Shown here: positions 1 through 4,822 of the stretch, piece after piece | How positions within the stretch are numbered: position 1 is the first letter of the stretch | How the letters are laid out: every line of letters starts with the position of its first letter | NCBI GenBank assembly: GCA_003663115.1 | Contig: QMZJ01000092.1 | Location: 1 to 5,348, forward strand | Direction: 5' to 3' | DNA from: Candidatus Altarchaeales archaeon | GTDB lineage: Archaea > Altiarchaeota > Altiarchaeia > IMC4 > QMZM01 | DNA length: 5,348 bases | Translations under genes and position numbers: made by a program | The notes under the pieces: model-generated | Told to the model about the DNA's origin: nothing | Databases searched by the model: none | Seen by the model: the letters and a program-made list of their open reading frames with translations, nothing else

Positions 1-1
1 A

Positions 2-130
2 CTTGAGGAATCGCGCGAAAAATATAGAAACCTTGTGACCAGCCTGTCAAGGGTCGTATGGGCAAAGACAAAGAACAGGGATCTGGAAAAGGAAATCAGG
101 AAGATATTGAGTAGATATGAGAAGAAATGA
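2..130 (+). CDS. 3' end of an unidentified gene (C-terminal 42 residues)
   Basis: An open frame enters from the left edge (first full codon at 2) and ends at a TGA at 128-130. The visible tail is charged and looks helical: it begins LEESREKYRNLVTSL and ends LEKEIRKILSRYEKK, with Lys/Arg and Glu spaced as in an amphipathic helix or short coiled coil. Codon use (AGG, AGA, AAG, ATA) matches the valS gene that follows, and base composition drops sharply to AT-rich just after the stop, which supports this as a true gene end. I do not recognise the family from so short a tail. The gene lies on the same strand as valS and just upstream of it; a candidate promoter lies between them, so co-transcription is possible but not required. 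Confidence 0.6.
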   Translation, partial: LEESREKYRNLVTSLSRVVWAKTKNRDLEKEIRKILSRYEKK

Positions 131-2582
131 GATTTTATCTTTCTTATTTTATCATCCTGACAATAATTATTATTTCTGTAGGAGGGTGGTTCAAATTCTG
201 GACAAGAGATATAATGCCAAGGAAATAGAGAAAAAATGGCGCGAGAGATGGAAAAGGGAGAATATCTATAGATTTAATCCAGATTCCAGAAAGCCAGTCT
301 ATTCATTAGACACCCCACCACCCTTTACCTCCGGGACCCTGCATATGGGACATATCTACAACCACGTATGGATCGACTTAGTCGCTCGTTATAAGAGGAT
401 GAGGGGCTTTGAGGTTTATTTTCCCCAGGGGTTCGACTGTCATGGCCTCCCCACAGAGCTGAGGGTGGAAAAGGAGCTGGGCGTTAAAAGAGAGGACAGG
501 GAGAAATTTATAGAAAAATGCGAGGAATGGACGAAAAAAGCAATCGAGAGGATGAAGAATCAATTTGATCAGATTGGTTATTCTGCGGATTGGAATTATA
601 GCTATAGAACTATGGATGATGGCTATAAAAAACTGGTGCAGAAAACCCTATTAATCTTCTATAGAAAGGGTCTGCTCTATAGAGAAAAGCACCCCGTGCT
701 CTGGTGTCCCAGATGCGAGACTGCGTTGGCGAAGGCGGAGGTGGGATACATAGAAAAGGAGGGAAAGCTCTACTATATCGATCTGGATGTGGGAAATCAT
801 AAACTTACTATCGCTACAACGAGACCTGAGATGATGCCCGCATGCGTGGCCGTCTTTGTACATCCGGATGATAATAGATATAAGAGATTCATCGGAAAGA
901 AGGCAAGATTGCCCTTATTCGATAGAGAGGTGCCCATCCTTTCAGATGAAGCCGTAGACCCAGAATTCGGGACCGGCGTTGTCTATCTCTGTACATTTGG
1001 GGACGAACAGGATATCGCGTGGCAGAAAAAATACAAACTGCCGGTAATAGAGCTTATAGATAAGAGGGGAAACCTGACAGAATCCGCCGGGAGGTACAAG
1101 GGCATGAGCGTGGAGGAGGCCAGAAGAAGAATTACAGAGGACCTCATAGAGAAAGGATACATAAGGAAGATAGAAAAACTTCGACACCAGGTTACCTCCC
1201 ACACCGAGAGGAGTTCATGTAATGCCCCAATTGAACTACTACCCTTAGAGCAGTGGTTCATCAATGTCAAGGATTTCATCCAGGATATAATAGAAACGGC
1301 AGAGAAGATGAACTGGTATCCGGAATACATGTTACAAAGGCTCATAGACTGGAGTAATGCAATGGACTGGAACTGGATCATCTCGAGGCAGAGGGTTTTC
1401 GGGACCCCGATCCCATTCTGGGTCTGTAGCTGTGGGGAGATCATCCCGGCTGATGAAAAGGAACTGCCAGTAGACCCCAGGGGGACAACGAGAAAGTGCC
1501 CGAGATGCGGTGGAAAGGCCGTGGGTGAGAAAGACGTCTGCGATTGCTGGGTCGATTCCTCCATAACCCCATTAATAATATCTAAATGGCTCGAAGACGA
1601 TTCCTTTTTTGAAAAGACATACCCCTCTTCCTTAAGACCCCAGGGCTACGAGATAATAAGGACGTGGGCATTTTATACGATCTATCGGAATTTAATTTTA
1701 ACGGGAAAACCGTGCTTTAAAGACCTGTTAATTAATGGAATGGTAGCTGGCCCCGATGGTAGGAAGATGTCAAAATCCCTGGGGAATGTAATAGAACCCG
1801 AGGAGCCCTTAAGGAGATACTCTGCGGATACGATAAGGCAGTGGGCATCCATCGGAACACTCGGAGATGATTACCCATTTAGCTGGGAGGAATGCGAGCA
1901 TTCCCAGAGGTTTCTGACAAAGCTATGGAACATCTCCAGGTTTATCGAACTCCATCTTCGGGATTTTGATGGAAAAAAACCCAGGGAGCTTGCTGAGGTA
2001 GATAAATGGATCCTCTCAAAACTGCAAAGATTGGTTCAAAGATGTACAAGGCAACTGGACTGCTATATATTCAACATACCACTGGAACAGATAAGGGGCT
2101 TTGTGTGGCACGACTTAGCTGACAATTATCTGGAGATGGTAAAGCACAGACTCTATAAACCGGAGATATATGGCGAGGAATCTAAAAGGGCGGCTCAATA
2201 TACATTGGATTTAATACTAAGAACCATACTCAAACTCCTATCTCCATTTACCCCCCACATCTGTGATGAAATCTGGTCAAATATCTTTAAAGACGGTTAT
2301 GTTACGGTCGCGGATTGGCCAGAGGCCGATAAAAAGCTGATAAGCAAGGATTCTGAAGAAACCGGTAAAATCCTGGTTGAAATTATGGGGGAGATCCGCA
2401 GATATAAATCTGACAGAAAGATGCCCCTGGGGAGTGAAATTAAACACGTCAAGATCCTGGTCTCCCCGGAGCTGAGAGGAAAACTGGAGAGAATAAAAGA
2501 AGATATCATCGGAACGGGGAAGATCAAAAACCTCGAACTCTCTGTTTCTAATGTAGACAGATTTAAAATTATATATGGATAA
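117..2582 (+). CDS. valS: valyl-tRNA synthetase, archaeal type (N-terminal start uncertain)
   Basis: Class I aminoacyl-tRNA synthetase that charges tRNA-Val with valine in the cytoplasm and hydrolyses mischarged threonine. In 821-codon numbering the ATP-binding motif HMGH is at 76-79 within TPPPFTSGTLHMGH, and KMSKS is at 550-554. The CP1 editing domain includes TTRPE (234-238) and the GTGVVYLCTFGDEQD stretch. CPRC is at 197-200, and a second probable zinc site has C437, C439, C461 and C464. DWNWIISRQRVFGTPIPFW and WVDSSITPL are typical of ValRS rather than IleRS or LeuRS. The anticodon-binding helical domain occupies roughly 625-760, and no C-terminal coiled-coil arm follows. From the probable true start the protein is about 795 residues, somewhat short against the 860-900 usual in archaea. 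The coordinates give the longest frame, from an ATG overlapping the upstream gene by 14 bases. Homology starts only at LDKRYNAKEIEKKW (residue 28), the preceding codons are AT-rich, and AGGAGG lies at 180-185. The real start is therefore probably at 186 (GTG), 195 (ATT) or 198 (CTG). Confidence 0.96.
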   Translation: MRRNEILSFLFYHPDNNYYFCRRVVQILDKRYNAKEIEKKWRERWKRENIYRFNPDSRKPVYSLDTPPPFTSGTLHMGHIYNHVWIDLVARYKRMRGFEVYFPQGFDCHGLPTELRVEKELGVKREDREKFIEKCEEWTKKAIERMKNQFDQIGYSADWNYSYRTMDDGYKKLVQKTLLIFYRKGLLYREKHPVLWCPRCETALAKAEVGYIEKEGKLYYIDLDVGNHKLTIATTRPEMMPACVAVFVHPDDNRYKRFIGKKARLPLFDREVPILSDEAVDPEFGTGVVYLCTFGDEQDIAWQKKYKLPVIELIDKRGNLTESAGRYKGMSVEEARRRITEDLIEKGYIRKIEKLRHQVTSHTERSSCNAPIELLPLEQWFINVKDFIQDIIETAEKMNWYPEYMLQRLIDWSNAMDWNWIISRQRVFGTPIPFWVCSCGEIIPADEKELPVDPRGTTRKCPRCGGKAVGEKDVCDCWVDSSITPLIISKWLEDDSFFEKTYPSSLRPQGYEIIRTWAFYTIYRNLILTGKPCFKDLLINGMVAGPDGRKMSKSLGNVIEPEEPLRRYSADTIRQWASIGTLGDDYPFSWEECEHSQRFLTKLWNISRFIELHLRDFDGKKPRELAEVDKWILSKLQRLVQRCTRQLDCYIFNIPLEQIRGFVWHDLADNYLEMVKHRLYKPEIYGEESKRAAQYTLDLILRTILKLLSPFTPHICDEIWSNIFKDGYVTVADWPEADKKLISKDSEETGKILVEIMGEIRRYKSDRKMPLGSEIKHVKILVSPELRGKLERIKEDIIGTGKIKNLELSVSNVDRFKIIYG
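131..180 (+). promoter_or_regulatory. AT-rich leader with candidate valS promoter
   Basis: By hand count only 10 of these 50 bases are G or C, unlike the coding sequence on both sides. TATA-like runs occur around 141-152 (TTCTTATTTTAT) and 162-174 (AATAATTATTATT). A TATA box near 145 would place transcription start about 25 bases downstream, near 170-175, just ahead of the AGGAGG at 180-185. The composition argues that this is untranslated sequence even though the valS frame happens to stay open through it. The exact box cannot be fixed by eye. Confidence 0.4.
180..185 (+). promoter_or_regulatory. ribosome binding site that bears on the valS start
   Basis: AGGAGG is a full match to the anti-Shine-Dalgarno end of 16S rRNA. 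It lies 9 bases before an in-frame ATT (195) and 12 before a CTG (198), both directly at the point where ValRS homology begins. The in-frame GTG at 186 touches it, which is too close for normal use. The ATG at 117 has no comparable site upstream. The motif therefore supports an internal start and argues against 117. Confidence 0.6.
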
Positions 2583-2886
2583 AATGAGAGGAAAGAGATT
2601 CAGTAACCAGAGTCAGGAGCAGATAATAGGCCATCTGTACCACTTTCTGAATGAAAACACGAGATACAATCTATCCATAGACCCTCTGGGTATCAGGTTC
2701 GTAATAACCGAATCGACAAAGAAGAAAAGGAAGCCGTCTGAAAAGAGAAAACTGATCATGGAAGAACAGAGGAACATGAGCAAGCGTCAGAGGAAGTTAA
2801 GTAACACCAAAAAGAGGGTGAGACCCAAGATACGCACGGTCAAAAAGGGCAGGACGGTGCCACTGAAGGGCAGGGTATATTCTTGA
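2575..2886 (+). CDS. small, very basic hypothetical protein linked to valS
   Basis: Not recognised. The ATG at 2575 overlaps the valS stop by 8 bases; a second in-frame ATG at 2584, one base after that stop, gives a 100-residue protein. Neither has a clear ribosome binding site, so translation probably depends on reinitiation after valS. Residues 1-45 (from the second Met) look like a small ordered unit: a helix-like QEQIIGHLYHFL, then LSIDPLGIRFVITES with strand-like alternation. From residue 46 to the end, about 24 of 55 residues are Lys or Arg, in clusters such as KKKRK and KKRVRPK, with no acidic patch. Such a tail usually contacts RNA or DNA. Coding is supported by codon use like that of valS, the tight junction and the hairpin right after the stop. 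A role with tRNA or ribosomes would fit the neighbour but is inference only. Confidence 0.7.
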   Translation: MDKMRGKRFSNQSQEQIIGHLYHFLNENTRYNLSIDPLGIRFVITESTKKKRKPSEKRKLIMEEQRNMSKRQRKLSNTKKRVRPKIRTVKKGRTVPLKGRVYS

Positions 2887-2890
2887 CCTC

Positions 2891-2940
2891 GCCACCTGGC
2901 CCATTTCTCACCGCCAGGTGGCTAACCACTCTACTTCTTT
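2891..2940 (+). terminator. hairpin with T-rich tail after the valS unit
   Basis: GCCACCTGGC (2891-2900) pairs perfectly with GCCAGGTGGC (2913-2922) around a 12-base loop. The stem begins five bases after the stop codon at 2884-2886. Downstream is a pyrimidine-rich stretch, CTCTACTTCTTT continuing into ATTTT. Position, perfect pairing and T-richness suggest a transcription terminator or 3'-end processing signal. Archaeal terminators often rely on T runs alone, so the stem may instead protect the mRNA end. Confidence 0.6.
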
Positions 2941-2978
2941 ATTTTACGAATGCCCTGCATACCTTGAACGGATCTTTC

Positions 2979-3006
2979 GCCCGATTCCATATTTCGGGTC
3001 TTTTAT
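2979..3006 (+). terminator. weak second hairpin followed by TCTTTTA
   Basis: CCCGA (2980-2984) pairs with TCGGG (2994-2998), with a possible G-U pair outside (2979/2999) and a 9-base loop. It is followed directly by TCTTTTATCC. It could be a backup terminator for the valS unit. Five base pairs are little more than chance in a gap of this size, so this is tentative. Confidence 0.2.
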
Positions 3007-3068
3007 CCAAAGTTAAACTCCATCAATTTATCCCGCCTCTTCGACCGTAAGTAAATCCCCTTCTTTGT

Positions 3069-3078
3069 TGAATATTCA
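3069..3078. promoter_or_regulatory. 10-bp palindrome just upstream of the TATA-like box
   Basis: TGAATATTCA is a perfect palindrome ending two bases before the TATA-like sequence at 3081, where the archaeal BRE would sit. It shares the core AATATT with the longer palindrome at 3109-3124; the two centres are 43 bp apart, about four helical turns. It is a candidate distal operator for the AbrB-type regulator encoded downstream. A short AT-rich palindrome can arise by chance, so confidence is modest. Confidence 0.35.
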
Positions 3079-3080
3079 CT

Positions 3081-3089
3081 TTTATATTA
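3081..3089 (+). promoter_or_regulatory. TATA-like box for the AbrB-TSUP unit
   Basis: TTTATATTA resembles an archaeal box A. Transcription would be expected about 25 bases downstream, near 3110, giving a leader of roughly 45 bases before the ATG at 3157. No other equally good TATA-like sequence lies near this start. The upstream element is not clearly purine-rich as a strong BRE would be. Confidence 0.5.
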
Positions 3090-3106
3090 ATTCCTTCAAT
3101 AATCTA

Positions 3107-3139
3107 ATACCAAAATATTTTGGTTTCATACCAATATGG
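3107..3139. promoter_or_regulatory. 16-bp palindrome plus a phased half-site (probable operator)
   Basis: ACCAAAATATTTTGGT (3109-3124) is a perfect 16-bp palindrome at the expected transcription start. Its left arm, ATACCAA (3107-3113), recurs exactly at 3128-3134, 21 bp or two helical turns away, within ACCAATATGG, a second near-palindrome. A dimeric or tetrameric DNA-binding protein placed here would block initiation. The first downstream gene encodes an AbrB-fold regulator, a family that often represses its own operon, so autoregulation is the natural reading. Confidence 0.5.
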
Positions 3140-3156
3140 ATTGGAGTCATGTTAAA

Positions 3157-3336
3157 ATGAAAATAGAACTGGATGACGTCGAGAGCATACACGAAACAAC
3201 CTTGACAATAAGGGGTTCCAGGAGGAGAACTACTGTGCCATTAGAAATAGTTGAATTTATGAAACTGAAAAATGGGGATAAGATCAGGTGGGTGGCACTG
3301 AAGAACGGCACAGTTTTTGTGACAAAAGCGAAATAG
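3157..3336 (+). CDS. AbrB/MazE/SpoVT-type DNA-binding protein
   Basis: A 59-residue protein that is almost entirely one swapped-hairpin AbrB domain: TLTIRGSRRRTTVPLEIVEF, then LKNGDKIRWVALKNGTVFVTK. The order of a first strand, an Arg-rich turn (R22-R24), a TTVP..IVEF helix start, a D/N-G-D turn and a final beta hairpin is the family signature. Members dimerise and bind AT-rich palindromic DNA, as transition-state regulators or as antitoxins. No toxin gene is adjacent; the next gene, 8 bases on, is a membrane transporter, so this is more likely a local regulator than an antitoxin. I chose the ATG at 3157 because GGAG (3143-3146) sits 10 bases before it. The in-frame ATG at 3136 would add MDWSHVK, lacks a ribosome site and lies inside the operator-like repeats. 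Palindromes at 3069-3078 and 3109-3124 suggest self-control. Confidence 0.85.
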   Translation: MKIELDDVESIHETTLTIRGSRRRTTVPLEIVEFMKLKNGDKIRWVALKNGTVFVTKAK

Positions 3337-3344
3337 AGCATAAA

Positions 3345-4106
3345 ATGGAATTCATCTTTGCAGTTATAGTGCTGGCATTCATCTGCGAATTTATTGATTC
3401 AACGCTCGGGATGGGTTATGGGACTACTCTGACCCCTCTTCTCTTGTTAATGGGTTTCGATCCATTGCAGATAGTGCCGGCAGTTCTGTTATCCGAAGTG
3501 TTTACCGGAATCTTCGCGGGATTGGCACACCACAGCATTGGAAATGTAGATCTAAAGCCGGGATCACTTCACTTCATGATTTTCTCGGTTCTGTCTATTT
3601 GCAGCATCTTCGGTGCAGTAGCTGCGGTTTTAATTGCCGTTAACATTCCAAAGATAATCCTGAAGACATATATCGGAGTGTTGGTTCTGACTATTGGAGT
3701 AGTAATCTTAATCACAATCAAGAGGGGAAAAACTCATCTGTTTTCCTGGAAAAAGATAGTAGGTCTGAGTATACTTGCTTCCTTCAACAAGGGCATATCC
3801 GGGGGGGGTTACGGTCCCGTAGTCTGTGGGGGCCAGATACTCTCTGGTGTAGAGGGAAAAAAAGCAATCGGTGTTACGTCATTTGCCGAGGGTTTAACGT
3901 GTTTTGTGGGCGTACTGGGATTTCTATTCACCACGAATTCCATAGACTGGGTACTGGCACCATCCCTGATCATCGGTGCCATGCTCTCGGTACCGGTATC
4001 TGCTTTAGCTGTAAAGAGAATTGATACACAGAGATTAACCTTAATTATCGGCATAGTGTTAGTGGTACTGGGCAGCTTGACTCTAGCAAATATCTGCCTC
4101 TTTTAG
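3345..4106 (+). CDS. TSUP (TauE/SafE) family membrane transporter
   Basis: A 253-residue integral membrane protein with about eight hydrophobic segments. The family moves sulfur-containing anions and organic acids such as sulfite, sulfoacetate or taurine products. The fold has two homologous halves, each opening with a glycine-rich signature: IDSTLGMGYGTTLTPLL at 17-33 and FNKGISGGGYGPVVCGGQ at 147-164. Other family-like features are LLSE at 48-51, HHSIGNVD at 62-69 on the loop after the second segment, and VTSFAEGLTC at 177-186. The C-terminal helix ends NICLF. The ATG at 3345 puts the first hydrophobic segment right at the N-terminus, as usual; a longer frame from 3288 would overlap the regulator by 49 bases. 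The 8-base gap to the AbrB gene indicates an operon. Substrate is not decided by sequence; the CysN gene converging from the right makes a sulfur anion attractive. The stop codon lies inside the 3' end of the opposing hydrolase gene. Confidence 0.88.
   Translation: MEFIFAVIVLAFICEFIDSTLGMGYGTTLTPLLLLMGFDPLQIVPAVLLSEVFTGIFAGLAHHSIGNVDLKPGSLHFMIFSVLSICSIFGAVAAVLIAVNIPKIILKTYIGVLVLTIGVVILITIKRGKTHLFSWKKIVGLSILASFNKGISGGGYGPVVCGGQILSGVEGKKAIGVTSFAEGLTCFVGVLGFLFTTNSIDWVLAPSLIIGAMLSVPVSALAVKRIDTQRLTLIIGIVLVVLGSLTLANICLF
4083..4106. other. 24-base tail-to-tail overlap of convergent genes
   Basis: The transporter's last codons and TAG (4104-4106) and the hydrolase's last codons and stop (complement of 4083-4085) occupy the same 24 bases on opposite strands. 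No hairpin or T-run is visible on either side, so each transcript must end within the other gene or run antisense through it. Confidence 0.85.
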
Positions 4107-4820
4107 AGCCAGTATAACATCCCGAAAATCTGTTATTCTCGGCTTCTTAAGGTTGCTCTCCCAGCTGGTGCTCCAGAAGCCATAGTTCGAATGATCCCCA
4201 AATTCCCCAATAGCCTCCATTCCATGATCAGATAATACTATCAGTTTATCTGTCTTATCGGCAGCCTTGGCTGCTATCTCGTCAAGGTCCCGATATATGA
4301 GCTTCATCATGGTATTGTTGCCAAAGTTGAGATGGCCTATAACATCCGCTACACTGAAGTATCCGAGTACAAAGTCATGCTCTCTTTCAAGCGCATTTAG
4401 GAATTCCTCTTTTATTATGCGGTGATGATCGAATGCAAGTTTGTTGTATTCGTCTCTTATTTTTTTCTTCTCCCCCTGTGATTTCTCTTCAAAGAATCTC
4501 TTTAACAGCTCTCTTGATCTATCATGCACTTCTTTATCGTAATTGAATCCTGGAAGATCGAGGATTACTGGATTACTGAAGCTTGAAAAGAATGTCTCTT
4601 CAATATCCCATTTTATATTCCACATTTCCTTATCGCCCTTTGAAAGCACTTCTTCTTCCTTGTTTTCACCCGTCATAAAGGAACTCCACAAAACCATCGT
4701 TCTGGGCTGGGAGAACTCGGATATGTCTGTCTTTCCATAACATCTTTGTTTAAGGTGTATGCAGTTGTATTCCTCCACCTTTTCATATTCAAGTGCGTCT
4801 ATCGCAAGAACAACGATCAT
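4083..4820 (-). CDS. alkaline phosphatase superfamily hydrolase (phosphodiesterase/phosphatase-like)
   Basis: A compact 245-residue cytoplasmic protein with no signal peptide. Ligands typical of the two-metal alkaline phosphatase fold appear in order: D8 in IVVLAIDAL, T41 as probable nucleophile in PRTMVLWSSFMTG, D159 and H163 in ADVIGH, D198 and H199 in LSDHG, and H210 in GDHS. The fold therefore appears complete and active. T41 sits nine residues before TG, where nucleotide pyrophosphatases carry Thr and sulfatases carry the formylglycine Cys or Ser. There is no CxPxR motif, so a type I sulfatase is unlikely and a phosphodiesterase or phosphatase is favoured. A charged helical insert (about 95-148, rich in Lys and Glu) separates the two metal-site halves. 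The ATG at 4820 follows GGAGGT by 6 bases and the cysN stop by 2; a longer frame from 4853 would add 11 unlikely residues. The substrate is unknown; co-transcription with CysN suggests a sulfonucleotide, sulfated or phosphorylated compound, by inference. Confidence 0.85.
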   Translation of the reverse strand: MIVVLAIDALEYEKVEEYNCIHLKQRCYGKTDISEFSQPRTMVLWSSFMTGENKEEEVLSKGDKEMWNIKWDIEETFFSSFSNPVILDLPGFNYDKEVHDRSRELLKRFFEEKSQGEKKKIRDEYNKLAFDHHRIIKEEFLNALEREHDFVLGYFSVADVIGHLNFGNNTMMKLIYRDLDEIAAKAADKTDKLIVLSDHGMEAIGEFGDHSNYGFWSTSWESNLKKPRITDFRDVILALKEADIC

Positions 4821-4822
4821 CT

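Noticed and set aside
983..1564. A 193-codon open frame on the minus strand opposite valS
   Set aside because: Its translation is Ser/Leu/Pro-rich and featureless, while the plus strand carries unmistakable ValRS motifs across the same bases. It is an antisense shadow.
2887..3135. Hidden RNA gene or small coding frame in the gap
   Set aside because: I found no tRNA-like cloverleaf, no convincing short frame with a ribosome site, and no CRISPR-like repeats. The hairpins and promoter elements account for the structure I can see.
3157..3336. The AbrB-type protein as antitoxin of a toxin-antitoxin pair
   Set aside because: No PIN, MazF or other small toxin frame lies on either side; the adjacent gene is a multi-span transporter.
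3288..3344. Longer N-terminal start for the transporter
   Set aside because: It would overlap the regulator by 49 bases and put a polar, His/Lys/Glu-containing stretch ahead of the first membrane segment. The ATG at 3345 is the natural start.
3801..3808. A run of eight Gs inside the transporter gene, a possible slippage or frameshift site
   Set aside because: The frame stays intact through it, encoding the expected second glycine-rich motif (SGGGYG), and family-like sequence continues to the stop. It is a spot to check in reads, not evidence of a frameshift.
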